In this document: positions 22,531 through 34,653 of the stretch, in pieces | How positions within the stretch are numbered: position 1 is the first letter of the stretch | How the letters are laid out: every line of letters starts with the position of its first letter | Assembly: GCF_033568475.1 (NCBI RefSeq) | Contig: NC_133122.1 | Span: 187,817,449 to 187,881,448, forward strand | DNA: 64,000 bases | Origin: Henckelia pumila | Taxonomy: Eukaryota > Streptophyta > Magnoliopsida > Lamiales > Gesneriaceae | Reading direction: 5' to 3' | Made by a program: the position numbers and the translations under genes | The notes under the pieces: model-generated | Database searches by the model: none | What the model was told of the DNA's origin: nothing | The model's input: the letters and a program-made list of their open reading frames with translations, nothing else

Positions 22531-23398
22531 TCCTCCTCTTCTTGAAGATGATTTGTCCTCAAATATCGTTCATATCCTACATCAAACAAAGATAAGTTAG
22601 AAACATTTAATGTAGTACTCACATTATACTCACCTAGCAAATCAAATTTGTAGGCATTGTCGTTGATTAGTTCCACGACTTGAAAAATGACCATCTCCTC
22701 GAGGTAACAACTTTGAACGCCTCTTATCCGGAAAATGCTCTTTTCTCAGATGCAACCAAACCCTATCACCGGGTTCAAAGACAACCTTCTTTCGTCCTTT
22801 ATTCGCTTGCTTAGTATACTGCAAATTCTTCTTCTCGATATTCTCACGTACTTTCTCATGCAAGCTCCTCACAAATTCAGCTTTCTTTTTCCCATCCATA
22901 TTAACCCTTTCACTCATAGGTAACGACATCAAATCCAACGGATTCAATGAGTTAAAACCATAAACAACTTCAAAAGGTGAATACTTCGTAGTAGAATGCA
23001 CACTACGATTATAAGCAAAATCAATAAATGGCAAACAATCTTCCCAATTTTCAAGTTATTTTTAATGATAGAGCGCAATAATGTCCGTAAAGTTCTATTA
23101 ACTACCTCAGTTTGTCCATCAGTTTGTGGATGACAACTAGTAGAAAACAACAACTTAGTTCCAAGTTTACACCACAATTTTTTCCAAAAGTAACTCAAAA
23201 ATTGAGTATCCCTGTCAGAAACAATACTTCTAGGCATGCCATGCAATCTCACAATTTCATTAAAGAACAAATCTGCAACATGCGAAGCATCATCTGATTT
23301 TTGACAAGCAATAAAATGTGTCATCTTTGAAAACCTATCAACCACAACATAGATAAAATCCCTTCCCTTCTTAGACCTCGATAACCCAAGAACAAAAT
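22242..23398 (-). pseudogene. CRM-like integrase core and C-terminus, running into the 3' LTR
   Basis: From 23345 down the frame gives [11 protein letters not shown] (first catalytic Asp), [18 protein letters not shown] (second Asp) and [17 protein letters not shown] (Glu), so the DDE triad is present. A frameshift near 23040-23050 shifts reading to [20 protein letters not shown] and the [14 protein letters not shown] domain. Another shift at about 22690 leads to [14 protein letters not shown] and PRGPITRSRANKFKK, which lies inside the LTR. The N-terminal part is at 26743 and above, beyond a solo LTR. Integrase inserts the DNA copy into chromatin. Confidence 0.85.
22531..22543 (-). other. CRM-like polypurine tract
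   Basis: The minus strand reads AAGAAGAGGAGGA directly against the LTR start at 22530. Confidence 0.75.
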
Positions 23399-26300
23399 TG
23401 AAACGACCCTAACTCTACTTTAAATTAAACTAAATAAAAATACGGGTTTTCAAAAATTTTCGGCATGACCGCTCTAAATATATAGCAAACCACCTGTCAC
23501 AGATAACAAATTTAAAATGTGACCCACAATGCTAAATAAAATAGACCGAGAAAGGAAAGTGAACCAGGGAAAAAAATTCGACAATTCGAACATCCATAAA
23601 TCATATAATTTGATATTTACATGCCCAAAGTCGATCAATAAATCTTCACGTTTACATTAATACAAGTAACAGAATAAAGGACTATAAGACGTAAAATAAA
23701 CTTTTGCGGAAGACTAGCATAGGTCGAAGGGATGTGTCATGCCCGCATCGCAGTCCACTCGATAGTCCTGCCCCTCAATCTCAATGATAACGTAAACCTG
23801 CCTGAAAACAAATAATTGTAGTGAGTCTAAAAAACTCAGCAAGAATATTGGGGGGTGGGGGGGGGGGGATAATGAGTATTATATAAATACAAGTAAACGC
23901 AGATTACAAATAGCTGATACTAAAAATACTTTTATTTTGTGCCCTTACTTTAAACAAAACAGACTTCTAAAATGAGAGAACATGAATATAACATATGCAT
24001 GGCTAAGTCATAAATAATCAATGTAATTGCATAAACTGTACTAAAACGTAGTCATATAAATTCTGTGAACTATAACTGTGAATTAGATCCTTGAATTGTG
24101 ACTCTGTGCTTTCGATCATGATCATGGCTGTAGTGCACTATGCCGCAAGGAAGTCAGGATAACCCCCAAATCGTCTTGCCCATACTTGGTAAGGGAAGCC
24201 AGGATTTCTCTCAATTCGTCCAAACCCATACTTGGTAAGGGAAGCCAGGATTCTCCCAACTCGTCCAAACCCATAAATTTGGTAAGGGAAGTCAGAACGT
24301 CTCCCAACTCGTCCAAAACCATACTTTCTACAGTCACAATCATCTCACTTTGTTCCATAAAAATATCTGTTTTCTTTCATTCTTGATTCATGGACTTAGC
24401 ATACATATGTAGATATGACGTACATGTAAATGTTTACTCAATAATCATGCAAGAGAATCAATATGGATGACTGGGATGGTGATTTAGGGAACAAACCAAG
24501 GATGAGAATCTAAACCATAATTTGCGCTTAGGACTTTTGAGCGGTTCGCCCATAAAACTTATAACTCGCTCAATTCTTATTCAAAAAGGATACCACTTGA
24601 AATCGCAACTTCCACACACTAAAAACTAAATTTAGAACTCATCGTTGATGTATTATTCCTATTCAATCATCCTATAGAAATTTATTTCCGGACAGCAACC
24701 CCATTCAAGTTCCAAATTCTGCACCTAAACTTTCATAAGCTTATAACCCGACCAAAATTTAACCGAATTAATTTTCGCTTTCACTGACATAATCCTAACA
24801 TCTTGGCCTAATTCCAGATCCGAGCCCTTAACCGAATTCTACTTTTAACCCAACCTTAGCCATAGGTTTTTGAATAGCCCAAACATCACCTAGAATTCTG
24901 CTCATGTTCTAGTTTTATATCCAACCAAAACCTTAGCTATTTGGCTCCCAACTCCAAGCCACTATCCTATTATCAAAACCAGAATTTAAGCTCACCCAAA
25001 ACCCCCTTAAAACCTTCCACAAACAGCTCAAACTCAGCTCAACCTGGAAACCAACACCGAGCCCCTAAACTCTAGACCATTCGAAGTTTCCCCAAAACCA
25101 ACTCACAATCTAACTTCAAGCCATTCTAACACTACCATGTGAACTACATTTCACCCATGGTAGCCCCTAATCCACCATCCAAATCAACACAATCAAACAC
25201 CAAAATTTCGAACCACATGCTATATATAAATTTCTGAAAATTCGAAAACCACATGGCAAACTCATTTCTCAAAATTCCGAGTGCAACATGAAATGCACAA
25301 TTCTGAAAATTTTGCCCCAACATGGGATTCTTGTTTCTGAAAATTTCGAAATGCAAGGAATCAACATCCCAAGTCCAATATTCATTTCAAAACCTCAACA
25401 AGCAAAAATCATAACTCAAGCATGAACATGAATGAAAAGTGAGCAAGCATCTCGGTCAACACCAAGAGACCGAACAGGGAACATATTCATACATATATAT
25501 AATTTGAAAATTTCATGAAATGTAAGGCACATAGATGTCCAAATCTACATGGTGAAGAGAAAGAACCATATCCTTGCCTCAGCTTTAACAAAGAAAATCG
25601 AAGGAACAAAGGTGCTCGATTGAGCTATGGCCGATGCGAGCTGGAAAGGGGATGAACTCGAGCTCGAACGGAGGGGAAACCAGCTTGCTCAGCTCGCTGT
25701 GGTGGAGCTTTGCCGGAGAAAAGGGAGCTGCTGGTGGCAGTCAAAGCTTGAAGGAGAAGAAGATGAAGCCGATCCAAGAGCTGGGAATGTGCAGAAACTG
25801 AGCTGCTACGAGCTGCACCAGCTCGCCCAGCTAGTTGGGGAGATGCTCCGCCGGAGAAGGATGAAGATGGATGAGTTGCGACGGCGCTAGGGAAAAAAAG
25901 AAGGTGGAGCCGATGGTTTCTTGAGATAAATGAGGGAGATTGGCATGAGTTTGTGTGTGTGTGATTGTGAGGCGTGAGATTTAGTGAGGTTTGAGAGTTT
26001 GATTTGGGGCTAGGGTTAGGTATTTAAGTTTAAGTGTGTAAGCATAGATGTATATATAGGTGTAAGCATATAAAATGTGAGTGTGTGAGTGCAATGGAAA
26101 AAGTGCTACTCACCTTTAAAAAGTGCTACTCAAACTTGGCAACTTAGGACTATGAATTTAATTGTAATAATTAAATCACAAGCTTGAAAAATCAAGAATT
26201 AAACACTTTAAATATTCTGATGTCACGACAACGAGTAAAATATTTAAATACCAAGCAGAGCGATTTAAAATAATTTAAAAAAACTAGACTAACATTTAAA

Positions 26301-26742
26301 AGCAATTTAAATAAATACAAAAGCGAAAATAAAATCTTTAAAATAATTGGACAATTAAAAAGGATTTAAATAAATAAGCTAGATACTTAAAATAATTTAA
26401 AATGACTAACCGCTAAACTTAATTTATTTATAATAAATAAGTTGGACACTCAAAAATATTTAAATAAATAAGCTAAACATTTAAAATCATTTAAATAGGC
26501 AAAACCTAAAACCTTTAAAACAAATAAATTGCACAATAAAATCATTTAGACAGATAAACTTAAACAATTAAAAATATTAATTAAATAGTTAGTAAAATAA
26601 AATCATTTGAACAAATAATAAAATATTTTATTAGCACATAATTTCAAATAAAAAATTAAATGAATTAAACTTAAAAATAATAATTCTAATATTTATTTAA
26701 TTTAATGCATGCGATTTAGTAAATTGGATTTTAGGTGCTACA
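23399..26742 (-). mobile_element. Solo LTR 1 (3.3 kb, Gypsy-type) in CRM integrase
   Basis: Flanked by AAAAT at 23394-23398 and 26743-26747. On the minus strand it starts TGTAGCACCT and ends GGGTCGTTTCA. A minus-strand TATA (CTATATATACA) is at 26049-26059. No internal coding region or second LTR is present. It interrupts the integrase exactly between VDISMDF and the following segment at 23398. Confidence 0.9.
24170..24325. repeat. About 47-bp tandem repeat array in solo LTR 1
   Basis: Copies of TTGGTAAGGGAAGCCAGGA-CTCGTCCAAACCCATA recur at about 24186, 24232 and 24279, with one diverged unit before them. A related array lies at the same relative place in solo LTR 2. Confidence 0.85.
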
Positions 26743-26747
26743 AAAAT

Positions 26748-28205
26748 CCATAGAAATGTCTACCCATGGTTCATTAGGTACTGAAAGTGGAGTATATAAC
26801 TCATGTGATTGTGTTCTAGACTTTGCCTTCCTACAAATCACACACCGCTCACACATTTTCTCAACATCATGCTTCATATGCGGCCAATAAAAATGTTCAT
26901 GAAAAATTTGATATGTTTTAGCCACACCAAAATTCCCCATTAAACAACTACTATGCGATTTCCTAACAAGTATTTCTCTAATTAAAGACTTAGGAATGCA
27001 TAACTTATCTTCTTTAAACAAGTAACTATCATGCATGTAAAACTTATTCCTTGGACCACGCATACACGACGCATAAATCTCACCAAAATCAACATCACTC
27101 GTATACAACTCTTTCACATGCTCAAATTTCAAAAATTTAGAATCTAAAGTAGTTAAGAGCACATATCTTCTTGACAACGCATCTGCTACTACATTTTCCT
27201 TACCTTGCTTGTACTTGATGACATAAGGAAAGGTCTCCACGAATGCTACCCATTTGCCATGTATTTTATTCAGTTTCTGTTGCCCCTTGAAATGCTTCAA
27301 GGACTCATGATTCGTATGAATCACGAACTCTTTTGGCCTCAAGTGGTTCTGCCACGTCTCGAGTACCCTCACCAACACGTAAAACTCCTTGTCGTAGGTA
27401 GGATAATTCAAGGACGCTCCATTCAACTTCTCGCTGAAGTACGCTATTGTGCTTCCCCCTTGTGTCAAAACGCCTCCAATTCTTACACCTGATGCATCAC
27501 ATTCAATTTCAAAAGTATTAGTAAAATCAGGCAAAACAAGTAAATGAGAATTAATCAACTTTTTCTTAATGATATTAAAAGACTTCTCTTGCTCCTCGCC
27601 CCAATGGAACGGAACGGAACGTTTTTTCTTGATAACCGCAGTCATGGGCGCGGCCAATGTACTAAAATCCTTCACGAACCTCCTGTAAAAACTCGCAAGT
27701 CCATGCAAACTTTGAATTTGACCAATGGACGTAGGCGTCGGCCAATACCGAATGTCACTCATCTTTTCTTCATCAACTTTCACACCTTGTGCACTCACAA
27801 AAAAACCAAGAAATACGAGTTCGCTTGTACAAAACACACATTTTTTCAAGTTAGCATATAAATGTTCAGCACGCAATGTGATTAGTACAACTCTCAAATG
27901 ACCCACATGATCATCCAAATTTTTACTATATACCAAAATATCATCAAAATAAAACACCACAAACTTTCCAATAAATGCTCGCAAAACATGATTCATGAGA
28001 CGCATAAAAGTACTAGGTGCATTAGTCAAACCAAAAGGCATAATCATCCATTCATACAACCCATACTTTGTTTTAAATGCGGTTTTCCACTCGTCTCCCT
28101 CTCTCATCCAAATTTGATGATAACCACTCTTAAGATCAATTTTGCTAAACACACTAACATGTAGTTCATCTAACATATCATCTAGTCTAGGAATAGGATG
28201 CCTAT
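26748..28205 (-). pseudogene. CRM-like reverse transcriptase, RNase H and integrase zinc domain
   Basis: An uninterrupted frame of about 480 codons. RT has [13 protein letters not shown], the [16 protein letters not shown] motif and the catalytic FDDILVYS. RNase H has [11 protein letters not shown] (Asp) and [10 protein letters not shown] (Glu), but [10 protein letters not shown] shows Asn where the family has a catalytic Asp. The integrase zinc region has [10 protein letters not shown], where the second His is expected at the Asn, and [11 protein letters not shown] (both Cys). The RT N-terminus lies beyond solo LTR 2. These substitutions would disable the enzyme even without the insertions. 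Confidence 0.92.
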
Positions 28206-31200
28206 TGAAACGACCCTAACTTCTAACTTTTAAATAAATAAAGAAAATGCGGAAAATTTTAAAAATTTTGGCATGACCTATTTGTTTGAATAATAAAACC
28301 ACCTGTCTCAAACAACAATTTAAAATAAACCTCAACCCGAGGTAAACATCCCACAAGGCATATATAGACAGTATCCAATTCGACGCCAGACGAAAGGAAG
28401 TAAAATATTTAAAGTTTACATGCCAACATAATTGCAGGGAATAATACATCCTGCTACTGGAAAGGAATCAACATACGACAAAGTATAATTATTAAAAAGA
28501 CATAAATGCGGAAAGAAAAGAACGAAAATGGTCTGGGCGTGCCTCCGAACACCTATGGGCCCTGGAAATCCTGCCCCGCAGCCTCATCCAAATGCTCACC
28601 TGCACCAAGCATAGTAGTGAGCCTAAAAGCCCAGCAAGATTTAAATAATACAGCAAGGGTTCAAAATAATGCATAATACTAAAAATAGTACTCAGTAAAC
28701 TAATGAATCTCACACGAAAGAAAAAAAGTCATAACATGCCCGAAGTAAGAACAATAGCAATATGCTATGGAAATACACATTCATGAATCAATTATCCTTT
28801 ACTTTACTTTGAATTTGGATCCTCAATTGTGACTATGATTTTTGATCGATCAATGACTATAGTATACAATGCCAGCAAGGAAGCCAAGATTTCTCCGGAC
28901 CCCACATTGTCCTTTATTTGGTAGGGAAATCGAGATTGCTCCCGACCTCGTACTACACGTCCATTTGGTAGGAAAATCGAGATTGCTTCCGACCTCGTAC
29001 TACACGTCCATTTGGTAGGGAAACCGAGATGTCTCTCGACCTCGTACTACATGTAATTTGGCAAGTGAATCAGGGCTTCACCCGACCCATCATTGCACGT
29101 CCAAGTCACAACCAACTCACTTCATTCTTTAACTTTCCTTTCATTCAACATTTTCTCATTTTTAAAATTTAACCTTACAAGCTCTCTTTAATGCAAGACT
29201 TCGGGACTAGACTTTTAATTAACTTTGAAGTCACATACACGAATAAATGGGCGTTGAATAATGTATACGACATAAACTCAAAAGATAGCATGACATAAAT
29301 TTTATGGATGATTGGAGGGTAGGGGAGCACCCTTGGCTTAAAAGCTTTTCTCTTTTTTTACTTAAGTTCACGCTCACAAGGGCCTAACTCGAGCGGTTAA
29401 CCCATAAAATCCATAACTCATCCTATTTAAATCCAAAGGACCTCCCGTTCAAAACGGTACCTCAAACACACCTTAAAATACTCCTATGAACAGTATTCAC
29501 ATTTTTAGAATGTCCCAAACAAACACAACAACTTAGACTCCCGGACAGCCCATAGACAATAGAAAAATCTGCTCGCTTCACTCCAACTTAAAACACACAT
29601 AACTTAATTGATTGTTATCCAAAATAGGCCCAATTTACACCAAAACGATCCTAACATCACATAAATTAAGAAAATCAGAGGTACCCCCTGTCCAGGTCTC
29701 GCTAAGGAATCCATAAGAACCGGAATCTTAGAGGCTATCACGTAGGCTAAAAATTCTGTTTTGATACACTTTAAGCTAGGACTTCCCAAACTCAACCCTC
29801 ACGTCCTAGGACCTCAAAAGCCCATACAAGCATCTTATAAATACCCCAAAATGACCAGCTAGAGTCCTTGGGCTAGTCTCTTGCCCGGTGCTAGCTCAAT
29901 TTTAGTTTTTTACCTCATACGACTACCCGGCGCCCTCAAACACTTCAATCCAAACCCTCAACCAAAATCCTATAGGACCAGCCCCTATAATGCACCCAAA
30001 CCTCATTCAAAACACATGTTTAAAACCCATGAACACCCCATGGGCAGCCCCTCCACTCCTATCATCCATATCCTCCAAAACTTCAATTCAAACGCCACAA
30101 ACTCAATACATTCGCAACATTTCAAAACATAAACGCAATGAGACTTGCATAACACCAAAAGAGGTTTAAAACACTATAAACACATATAAAAATGGGCAGC
30201 ATTACCTCATATACAATCTAACTTTTAAATTTATAGACCCAAACTTCCATTTATATGCAAGAAATCATTCATACATGGTCAATATGCAAGCTAGCAATTA
30301 AAGTATACAAAGCTCAACTCCTCAAAACACCTTCCTACTAGAAACTGAACACACCCACCCATTTACACTTGAAAATCTGCAAAATTTCGAAATAATAAGG
30401 GAAGGGTCAAAATCTTATAACCTATGCTTGGGTTTTAAAGGAAGAACCAAAGAATGCTTGCCTTAAATCCTGAAAGGGAACAAGGGAAGGGGTGGCTAAG
30501 CCCACACACACACGGCTGGCAGCTGGAACAACTCCTAGGTGACCTTCACGGCGGCTGGACAGCGGCTGGTCGGCAAGGAGGCGGTGGCTGGCGGCGAGGG
30601 AAGGAAGAAATGGTGGAGTAGGAAGAGGGAGGCGGCTAGAATAGGATTAAAGTGTCAGGGTTTAAGTTTGTGTGTGATATAATATGTATATGTATGTATA
30701 GGTGTGAGTGTGTGAGAGTAGGACAAGTCAAAAGATGCTTTTTGACCCAAAAAAGTGCTAGTTTTGATTTTTAAAATTTTATCTTGTAGAATTTCCTCTA
30801 ACTTAAAGTTCTAAGTCTAGAATCTTAAATTTTAAATGCCAAGAATGAAATTTCACTTGTCTGGGTCCAAAAAGGCTAATTTGGGAAATTTCAAGAATTA
30901 CGCGCGAAAATGCGCTTACGCGATTTTTCTTGATTGAAAAAATCTAAAATAAAGATTTTATTTTATTTTTCCTCACCTCTCAAGAAATTTAGGTCACCTA
31001 AATTTAAAATGAAGGATTTTTCCGTCGTGTTCGCCTTTGCCGCACGCCAAAGCCGGAAGTTACCAATTCAAGCAATTTAATCAATTAAAATTTTAATATC
31101 ATACAAATAGATTCTAAGTAGATTTAAATGATTTAAATTACCACGAATTTTAGAATTTTAATCATTAAAACTAATTTAGGCATGGAATTTAATTTATGAA

Positions 31201-31214
31201 TTTTAGGCGTCACA
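28206..31214 (-). mobile_element. Solo LTR 2 (3.0 kb, same family as solo LTR 1) in CRM reverse transcriptase
   Basis: Flanked by CCTAT at 28201-28205 and 31215-31219. On the minus strand it starts TGTGACGCCT and ends GGGTCGTTTCA. It shares its end and its tandem-repeat architecture with solo LTR 1 but is well diverged. It splits RT between the INNITIKYR and [10 protein letters not shown] segments. Confidence 0.9.
28915..29060. repeat. About 47-bp tandem repeat array in solo LTR 2
   Basis: TTTGGTAGGGAAA-CGAGAT-GACCTCGTACTACACGTCCA recurs at about 28917, 28963 and 29011, with a diverged unit after. It is the counterpart of 24170-24325. Confidence 0.85.
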
Positions 31215-31219
31215 CCTAT

Positions 31220-31627
31220 ACTTGATGGTAATGTTATTTATTGCTCTACAATCAACACACATACACCAAGAACCATCTTTCTTAGGTACTAATAACACAG
31301 GTACAACACATGGTGACATTGCCTCACGCACAAAACATTTATCTACAAGTTCACTTACCTGTCGTTGCAACTCGTTAGTTTCCTCTGGATTGCTCCTATA
31401 AGCTGGATGATTCAGCAATGCAATCCCGGGTACCAAGCAATTTGGTGCTCAATCCCCCTCAAAGGTGGTAGTCTTTGAGGTAGCTCCTCCGAAAATAAAT
31501 CATCAAACTCCTGCAAGAGAGAAATAACATTGCTCGGAAGATCTCCGGCTATATCACTTGTGTTAAGGAGTATCTCCTTATAAAACATCAACACAAGTGG
31601 AACATGAGCTTTCATAACATCTCTCAA
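31220..31627 (-). pseudogene. CRM-like pol: protease-RT linker and RT N-terminus
   Basis: The frame 31627-31412 encodes the linker (LLQEFDDLFSEELPQRLPPL). A frameshift at about 31420-31436 leads to the RT fingers ([30 protein letters not shown]). The continuation is at 28205 on the far side of solo LTR 2. Confidence 0.85.
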
Positions 31628-31892
31628 CTCACTCTTTTGGGCCGTATATATATCTTTTTTTCAGCCTCTTTTCGCTCAATTTTTTTTTCATCATTTTTTC
31701 TAAGGTCATCTCACTTTTTTGTTCACTCTGTTTTTCGGGATCATCTCTCTTTTTCTTTTTCATTTGATCCTCCAACACTTGCTTTAGAGTCATAGACAAC
31801 AATACAATAGGTTATTTTTTCATTACAAAAGAATATCTATTTTTAAACCCATCATGCACCACTATTCTATCAATCTGTCACGGTCTCCCCAA

Positions 31893-32400
31893 TTAGATAT
31901 GGCACGCTTGCATAGGGACCACATCACACAAAACTTCATCAACATACTTGCCAATAGAAAATGGCACCACAACTCTCCTATTAACTCTCACCTCCGCGCA
32001 GTCATTAAACCATTGCAACCTATATGGATGATGATGCTTTAAAAGAGACAACCCCAGTTTTTTCACAAGTTCACAACTCGCAACATTCATACAATTATCC
32101 CCATCAATGATAAGACTGCACACCTTTCCATTCACAAAACAACGAGTATGAAAAAGATTTTTCATCTGGCTCTCTTCCTCCTCCTTATGTTGTGTATTTA
32201 AAATTCTCCGAGTCACCAATAATTCACCAACAACAGCCCCAAAACCATCCTCATCATTAGGATCTACTAACACAGGCATATCATCATAATTTTCCCCATC
32301 ACTTTCAGACTCCACATCACCACAAACATTAATAATCATCAACTTTTTATTTGGACATTGGCTAGAAATATGGCCAACACCTTGACATCTAAAACATTTA
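31893..32400 (-). pseudogene. CRM-like gag zinc knuckle and aspartic protease
   Basis: Codons at about 32400-32350 give a CX2CX4HX4C zinc knuckle (CFRCQGVGHISSQC). The protease follows (32342-31893) with CSLIIDGDNCMNVASCELV, where the active-site triplet normally ends in Gly or Ser-like residues, and PFSIGKYVDEVLCDVVPMQA. Protease cleaves the Gag-Pol polyprotein in active relatives. Confidence 0.82.
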
Positions 32401-32569
32401 ATATCTCTAGACCGAGCATTAGAATTTTTAGATGTACCTTTTGCTACTTGTTTTGGTGCCTCCCATTTGGTGTCGAATTTGGTTTGGACACCGGCTTGTT
32501 ATCCTCCCATTTTGCAATGTTCGGACGCCAATACGTCGACAATCCTCCAACGGAAGCTAATCGGTCAAC

Positions 32570-33396
32570 TCATCTTTGCTTGAGCTGCTGATCCACCTTC
32601 ATAGCCGTCTGCACCATCTCATCCAAATCAATACAGTGACGAAGATCCACTTGATCTTGTATTTCTATATTAAAACCACACAAGAATCGAGCCATTGTAG
32701 CTTCTTTATCTTCCTCAATGTTGGTCCGGATCATCGTGGCCTCCAACTCCTTGTAGTAATCCTCCACGCTCCTTGGACCCTGTCTCAAAGTCTGTAGGCG
32801 CCTATACATTTCACAATAATAATGGCTAGGTACAAAACGCTTCTTCATAACACGCTTCATCTCTTCCCACATCTCGATAGGCGGCTCTCCACACCTCTTT
32901 CTAGTGGTCACTAATTGATCCCACCAGATTAATGCATAATCTACAAACTCAAGCACTGCCAACCTCACTTTGTTAAGATCAGAATAGTGATGACAATCCA
33001 AAACAAACTCCACACGCTTCTCTCATTCCATATACGCCTCCGGATCATATTTCCCATGAAATGCTGGAATTTTTATATTAATGCTACTAATATTCTCATC
33101 TTCCTTACTGCCCTCCATATATTTTTCATGAACCGCTTCTTGCCTATGTCTACCCCCATGTACTCTTCTCTCCCCATCCCAATTCTCATCAAAACTCTCA
33201 TCATCTTCAAAATCATTTCCCTTCCTACTTTTATTTTTTTTCCACTACCACTACTCTCCTCCAATCTACTCATCCGCTCATGAAGAGGCTCCAACTCCGA
33301 CCTCATCACTTCAGTAAATTGCCCCATCAATGCCTCCATTTGAACCTTGGAAATTTCTTGGTTCACACTTCAACTAACATATTTATTAGGATTCAT
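32570..33396 (-). pseudogene. CRM-like gag
   Basis: The start ATG is at 33396. A TGA about eight codons later interrupts this copy; the duplicate at 35.9 kb has a longer reading there. The N-terminus (33366-33073) is a coiled-coil region rich in Glu and Arg. After a frameshift near 33060 and a TGA at about 33018, the gag core (33013-32570) has DYALIWWDQLVTTRKR, KKRFVPSHYYCEMYRRL, GPRSVEDYYKELEATMIRTN and EATMARFLCGFN, typical of CRM-type gag. It binds element RNA and forms the particle. Confidence 0.88.
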
Positions 33397-33922
33397 GGTA
33401 CCTGCAAGAAAATCGTTAGTAATAAATTTTCTCACACAAGTTCTCACAGTTCACTCCAAATGAATCACTCAATCACTCATTTTTTTCCACTCAAATTTGT
33501 GGTAAGGTTTTGCTTCGTAGAGTAAAGGATCAAACCTTCAAGTTCAAAACTTTTAGACGCTTAAAAATTGACTCACAAAGATTGCACAAACACAAGGAAT
33601 TTTATGGACAATAAACTTTGACTCTCACCCAAGGATGAACAAAGACAACGGAATTGGCCACAGGTTACTTTTCTTCACTTTTTTTTGACAAATTTTTGGC
33701 CCTCTCAATTCTCTTTTTTTATCGATTTTTTTTCTCTTTTTTTTTGAATTTATAACTTTTAGCATAAGACACGAGACTAGGATAACAAGTTTGAAAGAAA
33801 CGACACAGAAATTCAATATGAGATAGACGAAGAACGAAGAACAAGGAACGATGAACGAAGAACGAGAAACGAAGAAAGAATATAGATTAAGAAGGATAGA
33901 ATTACTAGAATAAAAAACCTTT

Positions 33923-33934
33923 GCTTTGATACCA
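33923..33934 (-). other. CRM-like primer-binding site
   Basis: The minus strand reads TGGTATCAAAGC two bases after the LTR end, one change from the tRNA-Met-complementary TGGTATCAGAGC. The duplicate is at 36462-36473. Confidence 0.85.
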
Positions 33935-33936
33935 AA

Positions 33937-34648
33937 TGATATGAATCTTAATGAGTAAGATTAGCAAACACGATTATAAATTAAATCGCACCCTCTAACA
34001 AATAATCAAAAGATCCAAAGAATTTTTTTCAATCTTTGAAACAAGTAAAATTGATAGAATTTTGGATTTCCACCTTCAATCAAAAATAAAAGATAACGCA
34101 AAATATGGCCTAAAGATATCAAAGATATCATCTAGAAAGTTTCCTAGTAGGTCTAAAATACCCAAAATAGGCCAAAGTTATCAAAAACCCATGCACACAC
34201 ATAACACGCCAAAGTGTGTGTTTTTCCCAAGCAAACTCGCTCGTTCGAGCGAAAGGAATCCGCGCTCGAGTGAGAAACACTTTGAGTCGCACATTCATTT
34301 GAGCTCGCTCGAGCGGACAATATTCGCGCTCGAGCGAGAAATCCTTTGCCCCGAACCTTTTAAGGGGCTCGCTCGAGCGGAAGAATAACGCGCTCGGGCG
34401 AGAATCCTTCTGTCCAAAATTTATTTTCTTCATTTTTTTTTACTTCTAGCACTTCAAGGATGCATAGGCAACTCCCAAATTGAACTTCAAGTGCTCCAAC
34501 TCCATCTTGATAATTTAACATCAACGTTTGAAGTGTCTTCTTGAATTTGTTAGCTCGACTTCTCGTTATTGGTCCACGTGGCAATTCCAATGGATCTCGA
34601 ACACTCCTTGCCACTTGATCCGCATGCGAGCTATCCATGATCACGTCA
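33937..34648 (-). repeat. CRM-like 5' LTR with promoter-region deletion
   Basis: Aligned with the 3' LTR it lacks about 250 bp, corresponding to about 21710-21960 there, which includes the TATA box. The three palindrome pairs (34232-34405) and the PRGPITRSRANKFKK coding stretch are retained. Confidence 0.88.
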
Positions 34649-34653
34649 GTCTG

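Larger units (their letters stand above)
21570..34648 (-). mobile_element. CRM-like Ty3/Gypsy retrotransposon
   Basis: A minus-strand element with LTRs at 33937-34648 (5') and 21570-22530 (3'), primer site at 33923-33934, gag, zinc knuckle, protease, RT, RNase H and integrase in Gypsy order, and GTCTG on both sides. After removing two solo LTRs it is about 6.7 kb. CRM-like assignment rests on the gag type and on the pol frame running into the 3' LTR with the PRGPITRSRANKFKK tail, a known feature of CRM elements. All ORFs are damaged. Confidence 0.85.

Noticed and set aside
25627-25890. 87-codon plus-strand ORF rich in Glu and Arg
   Set aside because: Lies antisense inside solo LTR 1, has no homologous frame in solo LTR 2, and no recognised domain.
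28201-31219. A complete LTR element between the two related LTRs (solo LTR 1 and 2 as a pair)
   Set aside because: Each has its own distinct target duplication and the DNA between them is CRM pol, so they are two independent solo LTRs.
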